Source of the DNA: Manihot esculenta
Lineage: Eukaryota > Streptophyta > Magnoliopsida > Malpighiales > Euphorbiaceae
NCBI RefSeq assembly: GCF_001659605.2
Contig: NC_035168.2
Location: forward strand, 8,178,058-8,242,057
Reading direction: 5' to 3'
DNA: 64,000 nucleotides
The translations under genes were made by a program, and so were the position numbers. Positions 34,627 to 45,346 of the stretch are shown here, in pieces (position 1 is the first letter of the stretch; every line of letters starts with the position of its first letter). The notes beneath the pieces are model-generated. The model ran no database searches, had not been told where the DNA came from, and worked only from the letters and a program-made list of their open reading frames with translations.

Positions 34627-36933
34627 TGTAATACCCGGCTAGACTCCGGTATCGGAATTCCTACCGTCCGGTGGAATCTCGGATGTCGGAAGCCTCTAGT
34701 AGGGTAAAACCATGTTTTTATGAAATATTTTAATGTGTTTTATGTTTTAAGCATGAAAGAAAATGAGTTTTTGCATGAAAATAGCATTGGAGGAAAACTC
34801 AGGTTCGGCCGCCGAACCTCAAGTTCGGCCGCCGAACATGCATGCGTTGCGGGTGTGCTTTAGGCCCCCGAAAGCATAAGTGAGGGAAATCCAGGTTCGG
34901 CCGCCGAACCTCAAGTTCGGCCGCCGAACCTCAAGTTCGGCCGCCGAACATGGCATGCATGCGGAGGCACATTCGGCCCCCGAACGTGGTCTGGCCAGCC
35001 ACTATAAAAGGGTCCCTTAGCCGAAAACGGGCGAGCTTTTCCCCATTTTCGGCCAAGGTGAGCTCTCCGCCGTCCCTCACCCATTTTTTGATGTTCTTCC
35101 TCTAAATCTTTCAAGATTTTCACTTGTTTTAACTTGGTTTTGAAGATTTAAGCTTTTGAGCAAAGTTTTGGAGCTTGGAGGTTCAAGAACCAAATCTCTC
35201 CCAACTCCGAGTTTTTGGGTCGTCTCTCTCGATCTTCAAGAGGTAAGAGCCGATCTTAAGCTCGTTTTATGTTTTGAATAAGTTTTATGCAAGATCTATG
35301 GGTTAGAATGCATGTTTAGGTTATGGTTGTGTTTATGGGTATAATGTGTGTTCTTGAATAATGTGGATGCTTGATGTGTTGTAGATGGGGTTTATGATGG
35401 TTTGAGACCTCTAGGAACATGTATGCTTGCGTTTGTGTGTTGTAGAATAGGTTTGATGCATGTTTGATAAGTTTGGAGGCGAAATGTGCATTGGGAGCCA
35501 AGTTTCTGCCCTTTGGCAGAAACCAGGTTCGGCAGCCGAAGGAACTTTCGGCCGCCGAACATGGCTGGGGAGGCAGCCTTTCGGCTGCCGAAGCTTGCCC
35601 CCGAAAGGAGACTTTCGTCTCTGTCTGGCAGTTTCGGCCGCCGAAGGTGCCGCCGAACATGCATGAGTTTCGTCTCTGTCTGGGAGTTTCGGCCGCCGAA
35701 GGTGCCGCCGAACCTGCCTGACTTTCGGCTCTGGAGGGACTTTCGGCCGCCGAACCTGCCGCCGAAAGTGCCCTGTCCAGGTCTTCTTTGCATGTTTTTG
35801 TATGGTTGTTTCATGATGTTTTAGGAGGTTTTTGGGGAGTAGTTTATAGTTATGTTCAGGTATGTTTGGTCCCTCATTTGAGTCCACCTGTGTAGGTTCG
35901 GACCCGAGGAACCGAGGACCCCAGCAGTGAGTTCAGCTGCTTCGGTGTTGTCAGAGTTAGCCAGAGGTGAGTGGAACTAAACTTAATCTTTTAAATTAAA
36001 TGTTTTATCATGTTTCATGCATCATGATTATGCAATAGGATGATTGCATTAGTTTCACGAATATGCCGCATTGCATCGATTGTTGTTGATGTGGGTGAAT
36101 GTTGGATGACCCAATTAGTCCATGACAGGAAGACCAGGACCCCATTCTACGGCCTGGCACTATGTAAGGAAAGACCAAGACCCCATTCTACGGCCTGGCA
36201 CGGTTATGGGACTCGAAGACCAGGAGCCCAGAGGAGGCCCTGGGGCAAATGGTAAGTAATGTATGTTATGACAGGAAGACCAGGACCCCATGCTACGGCC
36301 TGGCACAATGTTAGCTTGGACTAATTGGTGACAAGTTCACCCAACCCATATGTGAATTGTCTGTGTTATGATGCATTTCATTGGAGCATAGTGTTATTAT
36401 GTTTTATAGTTCTGCTCACTGGGCTTTTAGCTCACCCCTTTCCCTTTACCCCCAGGCTTGCAGGTACAGGATAGAGCAGGAGTCCGGTTAGAGTAAAGAA
36501 TTCATGTTTATGTAATAGCTAGTAATGGACATGATCATATTGTAATGTAAAGTCTTAATCAGTATAGTTATGTAATGAGATGATGTATATGGATGTTAGT
36601 GGTGTGCTTGACCATAGATTGTTGCATCCCTTTTAATACATGATCTTAGAGATTTTTATGATGTTTATGTAACCAACTCAGCATATGTTATGTCACCCAT
36701 TGGGGACACTGATGAGATCCCACAGAGGGATCAATGTTATGTTAATGTTTATGCACAGGTTGAGTTTGGTTGGTGTTCATGGAAAGAAAAGTTTTAATTT
36801 TTATGTATGTTGTTGATCATGTATGGGATTAAGCAGGTTTTCAGGATGCATGTCAGGCTTGCTACGGGTCCCGGCGGCCTTAAGTCGACCCGGATCCTAG
36901 CGCCGGTAGCGGTCCGATTTTCGGGTCGTTACA
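34627..36933 (+). repeat. 5' LTR of the Gypsy element
   Basis: Carries the palindromic motif GTTCGGCCGCCGAAC (34803-34817, 34823-34837, then three units at 20-bp spacing from 34895) and more TTTCGGCCGCCGAA variants at 35520-35770. A minisatellite of ACCAGGACCCCATTCTACGG type units is at 36125-36305. It differs from the 3' LTR by one 20-bp unit and roughly 20 substitutions by eye. Long open frames in this LTR, on both strands, are by-products of the GC repeats. Confidence 0.93.
35003..35010 (+). promoter_or_regulatory. TATA box of the Gypsy 5' LTR
   Basis: TATAAAAG, followed by GGTCCCTTAG and placed shortly after the GC-palindrome array. The same TATA is at 42830-42837 in the 3' LTR and, as TATAAAGG, at 60672-60679 in the related element. 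Confidence 0.7.
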
Positions 36934-36936
36934 GAA

Positions 36937-36953
36937 TGGTATCAGAGCCCTAG
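36937..36953 (+). other. Primer-binding site of the Gypsy element
   Basis: TGGTATCAGAGCCCTAG follows the 5' LTR by three bases. It is complementary to the 3' end of plant initiator-Met tRNA, the usual primer in this clade. Confidence 0.88.
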
Positions 36954-37207
36954 GTTCATATGGTCGGACCTAGAGTGTCGGGCTCATAGATGTTATAGAA
37001 GGTCAAGCACAATAGGAAAGATCATATCCACTAGGATAGGATGTGGAGTCCTGTCTTGTATGATGATGTGAAATGCCATGATGATATGCATGTGCATTAA
37101 TGATATGCTATGATATGTGGTGTATGTGATGCGGGTTCATGTGTGCCCACATGAACCATATGATGCTAATGTTTGCTTGTGATGTGTACTGTTTTTCAGA
37201 AAACAGG

Positions 37208-38392
37208 ATGAGGGGAACTCGTCGATCAGCCAGATTGACTGGAGTACCACCTGAGGATGAGGGCATGAGCGCCCGTCCTCCAGCATTGCCTAGGGCAATG
37301 TCTAGTAGGTCTAACCGAGATAGAGCAGCAAGAGACCCTAGAAGGTCTCTGGATCTGGGTAGAAGCAGATCAGTCAGAGGAACAGTTCAGGGAGGAGCGT
37401 CAGAGGACGTGGGGGATGATATGGATGTAGAGCAGAGGAGGGATGACAGTCTGGGAGTTAGCATGTCGGAGGAAGGTATGGGAGAATCCCAAGGAGGCAC
37501 TCAGGCCTCGGGATTTGTTCAGCCACCTTACTACCCACACTTCTCACAACATCCCGGGTATTCGATGGGAGGTACATCGGATTACCCTAGCTTCACCCCT
37601 TATCCCACACAGATGCCATACCCACCATACTCACAGTACCCAATGTATCCACCCCCACCTTACTATCCAAATCCAGCAAACCCTACCTCAGAAAATGTTG
37701 CACCACCTCCACCACCTATAGAACCAGCAGCCCCAGTTGCTCAGCTATCTAGACCTAGCTCAGCCAGTGGGAGCAAGGTTAAGATGACTGACTACATGAA
37801 ATTGGGTGCCCCCCAGTATGAAAAAGGGGATGACCCATTTGTATATCTGGAAAGGGTTAAAGTGATCACAGAGGAGATTGGGGCTGATGACAGTAGAGCC
37901 ATTCAGATGGCTGGGTTCACGCTTAAGTGCAAGAAGGCACGAGAGTGGTTCAAGAATTATGTGAACCCGAGAGTGGACAGCATGTCCTGGGAAGAGTTTG
38001 CAAACGAGTTTGCAGGTTGGGCTTTTCCCGATAGTTCAAGGGAGCTGAAGATGATAGAGTTTGAACAGTTGAGGCAGACAGATGAAATGAGTGTAGAGGA
38101 GTACACCGACAGATTCTTGGAGCTGTTGCCTTTTGCTGGGCAGAGTCTGGATACAGATTCAAAGAGGTCAAGGAGGTTTGTCATGAAACTTCATTCCAGG
38201 TATTCCTCCTTGATCCAGTCAGTGGACAGGGAGAGCTTCCATGCCATAGTAGATATGGCCAGGAAAATGGAGGCCAGTGCCATCGTTCAGGGGACAGTTA
38301 AGCAGTCAGTGGCACAGTCTTCCGGTTCAAAAAACTCTGGGTGGGGGAAGATTAGATCCCTCTACCCTGAGTGCAGCAGCTTCAGGCAGTAA
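37208..38392 (+). pseudogene. gag of the Gypsy element (frameshifted relative to pol)
   Basis: The best start is ATG 37208 (MRGTRRSARLTG); the open frame extends 23 codons upstream, but those look like leader. A low-complexity Pro/Tyr-rich segment (about 37530-37740) precedes the capsid-like region (PQYEKGDDPFVYLERVK.. to ..FLELLPFAGQSLD). The frame ends at 38392. The homologous reading continues in the next frame from about 38320-38400, so a one- or two-base indel near the G run at 38340-38347 separates gag from its zinc knuckle. Gag would package element RNA in cytoplasmic particles. Confidence 0.85.
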
Positions 38393-41300
38393 GAGATGGC
38401 GTAAGCCCAAGGGTAAGAAGAACAAGTTCTGGAACAAGGTTAAGTCCAGTCTGGGATTTGAGAGTGGCTCAAGCTCTGGTGCGGATAATGTAGTTTGTGC
38501 GAAGTGTGGTAAGCCACACAGGGGAGTATGTCGGTTTGGGACGAACGCCTGTTTCAGATGTGGTCAGGAGGGGCATATGGCTCGAGATTGTCCAAGAGCA
38601 GTCCCGATGGCTCAGTCCCAGCAGACAGCTTCAGGCAGTGTAGCGCAGCCAGCAGCTCCAGCCATGACTCAGGCCAGTGGCAGAGGCAGAGGGAGAGGAG
38701 CAGCCTCTTCTTCAGCGGGTTTCAGAGGTGAAGGTCCATCAGCTCCAGCACGGATCTTCACAATGACACAGCAGGAGGCAGATGCATCTAACACCGTGGT
38801 GGCAGGTAATGTAATCATTGGTTGTTCAGATGTGTATGCCTTGATGGACCCTGGTGCATCTCATTCTTTTATTGCTCCGAGAGCCGTGGGGAGGTTAGGT
38901 CTGATGACTTCTGGGTTAGAGTGTCCTCTCTGGGTCAGTGGACCCAAGTGTGATCCATCAGTGGCAGAGTCAGTCTGCCAGTGTAGTCCTGTGTTTGTTG
39001 AGGGAAGATGCTTGTCCGCCGACCTAGTGGTTCTAGATTTGACAGATTTTGACGTCATTCTAGGGATGGACTGGTTATCTACCTATGGTGCTACCTTGGA
39101 CTGCAGGGACAAGGTAGTCAGGTTCAGAGGTCAGGATGGGTCTGAGGTTGTCTTCAGAGGAGACAAGAGGGGTACACCTAGAGGTCTGATATCAGCCCTT
39201 CAGGCTCGTAGGTTGCTTAGGAAGGGATGTCAGGGGTATTTGGCTCATGTAAGAGAGCTTAGCAGTCAGGTCAGAGAGCCCGCCTCAGTGCCAGTGGTTG
39301 GAGAGTTCTTAGATGTGTTCCCAGACGAGCTGCCAGGTTTACCACCTGCTAGGGAGATAGAGTTCGAGATAGAGCTGATGCCTGGAACCCGACCGATCTC
39401 TATCCCTCCCTACAGGATGGCGCCAGCAGAATTGAAAGAGTTGAAGGAGCAGTTGCAGGAGTTGGTAGACAAGGGCTTCATCCGACCGAGTACCTCACCC
39501 TGGGGTGCTCCAGTTTTGTTTGTCAGAAAAAAGGATGGATCTCTTAGACTTTGTATCGACTACAGACAGTTGAACAAAGTCACTACCAAGAACAAGTACC
39601 CTTTGCCAAGGATCGAAGATCTATTCGACCAGCTAGCAGGAGCGGGTTGTTTCTCCAAAATAGATCTGAGGTCCGGGTATCATCAGCTGAGGATCAGGGA
39701 AGAGGATGTGCCAAAGACAGCTTTCAGGACCAGATATGGGCATTTTGAGTTCCTTGTGATGCCGTTCGGGTTAACCAACGCCCCTGCAGCATTCATGGAT
39801 CTCATGAATAGAGTGTTTAGTCAGTACCTGGATCACTTCGTTATTGTCTTCATAGATGATATCCTAGTGTATTCCAGGAATGCAGAGGAGCATGCCCATC
39901 ATCTGAGGATGGTTCTACAGACCTTGAGGGAGCATGGCTTGTATGCCAAGTTCTCCAAGTATGAGTTCTGGCTGAGGAGCATTTCCTTCTTGGGGCATGT
40001 GGTGTCAGAAAATGGTATAGAGGTAGACCCCAAGAAGGTAGAAGCTGTGGCTAACTGGCCTAGACCCACTTCAGTGACGGAGATCAGGAGTTTCTTGGGT
40101 TTGGCAGGTTACTACAGGAGGTTCGTTCAGGACTTCTCAAAAATAGCAGCTCCTCTGACCAGGCTAACCAGGAAGAATCAGAAATTTCTGTGGACCGACC
40201 AGTGCGAAGAGAGTTTTGAAGAGCTTAAGAAGAGGTTGACTTCAGCGCCAGTTTTAGCTCTGCCGTCTAATGGTGAGGACTTTACAGTCTTTTGTGATGC
40301 GTCCCGTGTGGGACTAGGTTGTGTACTGATGCAAAATGAGAGGGTGATTGCTTATGCTTCGAGGCAGCTAAAGAAGCATGAGTTCAATTACCCCACACAT
40401 GACCTGGAGATGGCAGCAGTTGTAACAGCCCGGACGTGATCCCCGGCACTGTTACCGCTCACGGCCCAGGGCTATCCCTCGCCTGGCCCTCTCGCCACCT
40501 CGGGCTTTCCACTGGCGTCGTGAGCAGCTCTTAACATCCCTTCACCCTCACGGGTTCCAGGCAGGGCCGTGAGCGGTAACAGTGCCGGGGATCACGTCCG
40601 GGCTGTTACAGCAGTAATCTTTGCACTCAAGATGTGGAGGCACTACCTCTATGGGGTAAAATGTGAGATCTTTACAGATCATAAAAGCCTACAGTACATC
40701 CTGAGTCAAAGAGATTTGAACTTGAGACAGAGGAGATGGGTAGAGCTGCTGAGTGACTATGATTTCAAGATTCAGTATCATCCGGGTAAGGCGAATGTCG
40801 TGGCAGACGCCTTAAGCCGGAAGTCACTAGGCAGTCTCTCCCACATCACGGCAGAGAGGAGACCAGTGGTGAAGGAGTTTTACAAGCTCATTGATGAAGG
40901 TCTACAGTTGGAGTTGTCTGGTACAGGCGCCTTGGTTGCTCAGATGAAAGTGACACCCGTGTTTCTGGAGCAGGTGGCTCAGAAACAACATGAGGACCCA
41001 GAATTAGTGAAGATTGCCAGGACTGTTCAGTCAGGCAAAGACAGTGAGTTCAGATTCGACCATAAGGGGATCCTCCGCTATGGGAGTCGATTGTGTGTAC
41101 CAAATGACATAGGGCTAAAAGGAGACATTATGAGAGAGGCTCATAATGCAAGATACAACATTCACCCCGGAGCCACCAAAATGTATCAAGATCTGAAGAA
41201 AGTTTATTGGTGGCCAGCTATGAAGAGAGAAGTGGCACAGTTTGTGTCAGCCTGCGAAGTTTGTCAGAGGGTGAAGCTGGAACATCAGAAGCCGGCTGGA

Positions 41301-42386
41301 ATGCTTAACCCGCTACCTATTCCAGAGTGGAAATGGGAGAATATAGCTATGGACTTCGTAGTGGGGTTACCGGCGACGTCCAACAGATTGGACTCCATAT
41401 GGGTGATTGTGGACAGACTCACCAAATCTGCTCACTTCATCCCTGTCAGGAGTGGCTATTCTGTGGACAAGTTGGCGCAGGTGTACATTGATGAGATAGT
41501 CAGACTGCATGGGGTTCCTGTTTCTATAGTGTCAGATAGAGGACCCCAGTTCACCTCCAGGTTTTGGCGGAGTCTGCAGGATGCCATGGGTACCAGGTTG
41601 GATTTCAGTACTGCCTTCCATCCACAGACTGACAGACAGTCAGAAAGGACCATCCAGACTATCGAGGATATGCTTAGAATGTGTGTGCTGGACTTTGGCG
41701 GTTCTTGGAGGCAGCATCTACCTTTGGTGGAGTTTGCTTACAACAACAGCCATCATGCTAGCATCGGGATGGCTCCATATGAAGCGTTATATGGGAGGAA
41801 GTGCAGGTCACCTGTTTGCTGGGAAGAAATTGGAGAAAAGGCCTTGGCAGGGCCTGAGCTAGTAGAGATCACCAGCAGGGTGGTACCCTTAATCAGAGAA
41901 AGAATCAAGACTGCTGCAAGCAGACAGAAGAGTTATGCAGACATCCGCAGAAGACTAGTAGAGTTTCAGGAGGGGGATCTGGTATTGCTCAAGGTGTCTC
42001 CAATGAAAGGAGTGGTTCGGTTCGGGAAGAAGGGTAAGCTGGCTCCGCGGTACATCAGACCCTTTGAAGTCCTGCAAAGGATTGGGAATGTATCGTACAA
42101 GTTGGATTTACCTGCTTCAATGAAGAGAATCCATCCGGTTTTCCATGTTTCTATGTTGAGAAAATTCGTGTCAGATCCGGGCAAGGTTCTTAGTGAGCCT
42201 GATGTGGAGATCCAAGAGGATCTCACCTATGTTGAGCAGCCGGTACGGATCCTAGACACCCAGATCAGAAAGCTAAGAAACAAGGTAATCCCGATGGTGA
42301 AAGTCCTGTGGAACCACCACAATATGGAAGAATGCACTTGGGAGACACGGGAGTCCATGCTCCGGCAATATCCTCATCTCTTTTAA
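38393..42386 (+). pseudogene. pol of the Gypsy element: zinc knuckle, protease, RT, RNase H, integrase, chromodomain-like tail
   Basis: The zinc knuckle [14 protein letters not shown] (CX2CX4HX4C) is at about 38551. The aspartic protease site is [12 protein letters not shown] (about 38840). Reverse transcriptase has IDDILVYS (about 39852), and RNase H begins at [13 protein letters not shown] (about 40288). The 190-bp element at 40421 brings a stop at 40437. After it the same frame resumes at 40611 and runs to 42386, with [19 protein letters not shown], integrase HHCC ([16 protein letters not shown]), catalytic core ([17 protein letters not shown], and [10 protein letters not shown] where most relatives have TDGQ) and a chromodomain-like end ([20 protein letters not shown]). 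It is not a working gene. Confidence 0.93.
40421..40610. mobile_element. 190-bp element with 47-bp perfect TIRs, TG..CA ends and 5-bp TSD, inserted in pol
   Basis: It begins TGTAACAGCCCGGACGTGAT and ends with the exact complement. The inverted arms are 47 bp (40421-40467 and 40564-40610), separated by a 96-bp GC-rich loop. The TSD GCAGT is at 40416-40420 and 40611-40615. Insert plus TSD is 195 bp, a multiple of three, so the pol frame is the same on both sides, but a TGA inside the left arm stops it. The ends look like an LTR (TGTAACAGCCC..CA, 5-bp TSD), while the long TIRs look like a DNA-transposon MITE. I do not recognise the family. Confidence 0.92.
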
Positions 42387-42460
42387 GGTTAGTCTCTATG
42401 TGTTTTATGTTGTATGCCTTACATGTGCTAGTTGAGGAACATTTGGGGACGAATGTTCTT

Positions 42461-42473
42461 AAGAGGGGGAGAA
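42461..42473 (+). other. Polypurine tract of the Gypsy element
   Basis: AAGAGGGGGAGAA immediately before the 3' LTR, the expected plus-strand primer site. Confidence 0.9.
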
Positions 42474-44760
42474 TGTAATACCCGGCTAGACTCCGGTATC
42501 GGAATTCCTACCGTCCGGTGGAATCTCGGATGTCGGAAGCCTCTAGTAGGGTAAAACCATGTTTTTATGAAATATTTTAATGTGTTTTATGTTTTAAGCA
42601 TGAAAGAAAATGAGTTTTTGCATGAAAATAGCATTGGAGGAAAACTCAGGTTCGGCCGCCGAACCTCAAGTTCGGCCGCCGAACATGCATGCGTTGCGGG
42701 TGTGCTTTAGGCCCCCGAAAGCATAAGTGAGGGAAGTCCAGGTTCGGCCGCCGAACCTCAAGTTCGGCCGCCGAACATGGCATGCATGCGGAGGCACATT
42801 CGGCCCCCGAACGTGGTCTGGCCAGCCACTATAAAAGGGTCCCTTAGCCGAAAACGGGCGAGCTTTTCCCCATTTTCGGCTAAGGTGAGCTCTCTGCCGT
42901 CCCTCACCCATTTTTTGATGTTCTTCCTCTAAATCTTTCAAGATTTTCACTTGTTTTAACTTGGTTTTGAAGATTTAAGCTTTTGAGCAAAGTTTTGGAG
43001 CTTGGAGGTTCAAGAACCAAATCTCTCCCAACTCCGAGTTTTTGGGTCGTCTCTCTCGATCTTCAAGAGGTAAGAGCCGATCTTAAGCTCGTTTTATGTT
43101 TTGAATAAGTTTTATGCAAGATCTATGGGTTAGAATGCATGTTTAGGTTATGGTTGTGTTTATGGGTATAATGTGTGTTCTTGAACAATGTGGATGCTTG
43201 ATGTGTTGTAGATGGGGTTTATGATGGTTTGAGACCCCTAGGAACATGTATGCTTGCGTTTGTGTGTTGTAGAATAGGTTTGATGCATGTTTGATAAGTT
43301 TGGAGGCGAAATGTGCATTGGGAGCCAAGTTTCTGCCCTTTGGCAGAAACCAGGTTCGGCAGCCGAAAGAACTTTCGGCCGCCGAACATGGCTGGGGAGG
43401 CAGCCTTTCGGCTGCCGAAGCTTGCCCTCGAAAGGAGACTTTCGTCTCTGTCTGGCAGTTTCGGCCGCCGAAGGTGCCGCCGAACATGCATGAGTTTCGT
43501 CTCTGTCTGGGAGTTTCGACCGCCGAAGGTGCCGCCGAACCTGCCTGACTTTCGGCTCTGGAGGGACTTTCGGCCGCCGAACCTGCCGCCGAAAGTGCCC
43601 TGTCCAGGCCTTCTTTGTATGTTTTTGTATGGTTGTTTCATGATGTTTTAGGGGGTTTTTGGGGAGTAGTTTATAGTTATGTTCAGGTATGTTTGGTCCC
43701 TCATTTGAGTCCACCTGTGTAGGTTCGGACCCGAGGAACCGAGGACCCCAGCAGTGAGTTCAGCTGCTTCGGTGTTGTCAGAGTCAGCCAGAGGTGAGTG
43801 GAACTAAACTTAATCTTTTAAATTAAATGTTTTATCATGTTTCATGCATCATGATTATGCAATAGGATGATTGCATTAGTTTCACGAATATGCCGCATTG
43901 CATCGATTGTTGTTGATGTGGGTGAATGTTGGATGACCCAATTAGTCCATGACAGGAAGACCAGGACCCCATTCTACGGCCTGACACTATGTAAGGAAAG
44001 ACCAGGACCCCATTCTACGGCCTGGCACGGTTATGGGACTCGAAGACCAGGAGCCTAGAGGAGGCCCTGGGGCAAATGGTAAGTAATGTATGTTATGACA
44101 GGAAGACCAGGACCCCATGCTACGGCCTGGCACAATGTTAGCTTGGACTAATTGGTGACAAGTTCACCCAACCCTTATGTGAATTGTCTGTGTTATGATG
44201 CATTTCATTGGAGCATAGTGTTATTATGTTTTATAGTTCTGCTCACTGGGCTTTTAGCTCACCCCTCTCCCTTTACCCCCAGGCTTGCAGGTACAAGATA
44301 GAGCAGGTGTCCGGTTAGAGTAAAGAATTCATGTTTATGTAATAGCTAGTAATGGACATGATCATATTGTAATGTAAAGTCTTAATCAGTATAGTTATGT
44401 AATGAGATGATGTATATGGATGTTAGTGGTGTGCTTGACCATAGATTGTTGCATCCCTTTTAATACATGATCTTAGAGATTTTTATGATGTTTATGTAAC
44501 CAACTCAGCATATGTTATGTCACCCATTGGGGACACTGATGAGATCCCATAGAGGGATCAATGTTATATTAATGTTTATGCACAGGTTGAGTTTGGTTGG
44601 TGTTCATGGAAAGAAAAGTTTTAATTTTTATGTATGTTGTTGATCATGTATGGGATTAAGCAGGTTTTCAGGATGCATGTCAGGCTTGCTACGGGTCCCG
44701 GCGGCCTTAAGTCGACCCGGATCCTAGCGCCGGTAGCGGTCCGATTTTCGGGTCGTTACA
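42474..44760 (+). repeat. 3' LTR of the Gypsy element
   Basis: 2,287 bp. It has two 20-bp GTTCGGCCGCCGAAC+CTCAA-type units where the 5' LTR has three. Most other differences from the 5' LTR are C/T or G/A. Confidence 0.93.
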
Positions 44761-44765
44761 AACTA

Positions 44766-45204
44766 GATCTTTCTTATTATTTATTTCTCTTTATTTTTAT
44801 TATTTGGCTTATTTTTATTGCTTTCAGTTTTAGATTAATTAAATCAATATCAAAACCCCCCATTTTACTTACAGTTTAGTTGGTTTCAGTTTTATCTCGT
44901 TTTAGTTTATTTTGCTTTCCGTTTATTTCTCTTTTAGTTTTATCTCATTTCAGTTTTATCTCATTTCAATTTATCTCGTTTTCAGTTTTATCTCGTTTCA
45001 GTTTTATCTCATTTCAGTTTATCTCGTTTTCAGTTTTTTTCTTTTGTAGTTTATTTTTATTTCAGTTTATTTTATTGGTCTTGATAAGGAAAATAGGTAA
45101 GTCTTCAATTCCCTGTGGATTCGATCCTTTCACCACTATCTGCAGTTGTAAATTATTGATAACTAGAAAGGTTATTTTTGACCGGCTTCGATAACCGCGC
45201 GTCA
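44766..45204 (+). repeat. 5' LTR of the non-autonomous element, second part
   Basis: Resumes after the Gypsy TSD and ends CGCGCGTCA. A run of TCAGTTTATCTCGTTT-like short tandem repeats (44880-45070) differs in copy arrangement from the 3' LTR (50779-50960). Confidence 0.87.
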
Positions 45205-45208
45205 AAAA

Positions 45209-45226
45209 TTGGCGCCGTTGCCGGGG
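45209..45226 (+). other. Primer-binding site of the non-autonomous element
   Basis: TTGGCGCCGTTGCCGGGG lies four bases after the 5' LTR. This site is typical of the Athila/Tat side of Ty3/Gypsy elements and unlike the Met-tRNA site of the inner element. Confidence 0.85.
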
Positions 45227-45346
45227 AATTGATCTAACTTGTTTATTTTTCTTTCGTGGCCAAATCTGCACTCAAGGACATTCTTCCTTAAGATTCCAAA
45301 AAAAAAAAATTTTGAGCGCAAAAAGCCCCCATCGCAGATCTTAATC

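Larger units (their letters stand above)
34627..44760 (+). mobile_element. Ty3/Gypsy chromovirus-like (Tekay/Del-type) LTR retrotransposon, 10,134 bp
   Basis: Complete element with TSD AACTA at 34622-34626 and 44761-44765. LTRs are 34627-36933 (2,307 bp) and 42474-44760 (2,287 bp), starting TGTAATACCCGG and ending GGTCGTTACA. The order is LTR, PBS, gag, protease, RT, RNase H, integrase with a chromodomain-like tail, PPT, LTR. Two lesions make it non-autonomous today: a frameshift between gag and pol near 38.3-38.4 kb and a 190-bp insertion in RNase H. Clade assignment is from gene order, LTR length and the chromodomain-like tail. Confidence 0.92.

Noticed and set aside
34803..34949. Regularly spaced short repeats that could suggest a CRISPR array
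   Set aside because: The spacers are only 5 bp and identical, and the context is a plant LTR. This is a short tandem repeat, not CRISPR.
35316..35887. Several long overlapping open frames on both strands in the Gypsy 5' LTR (and again at 43143-43714 and 60460-61419)
   Set aside because: They are produced by the stop-poor TTCGGCCGCCGAA repeats, occur in all frames at once and change with LTR copy. There is no domain and they are not genes.
36937..36953. Possible tRNA gene similarity
   Set aside because: Only the 3' end complement of initiator tRNA is present and it directly follows an LTR, so it is a primer-binding site. No cloverleaf is present here or elsewhere that I could find.
40569..42386. 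Apparent separate 605-aa gene starting inside the 190-bp element
   Set aside because: It is the downstream part of pol in the same frame as the upstream part. The Met start lies in the inserted element by chance.
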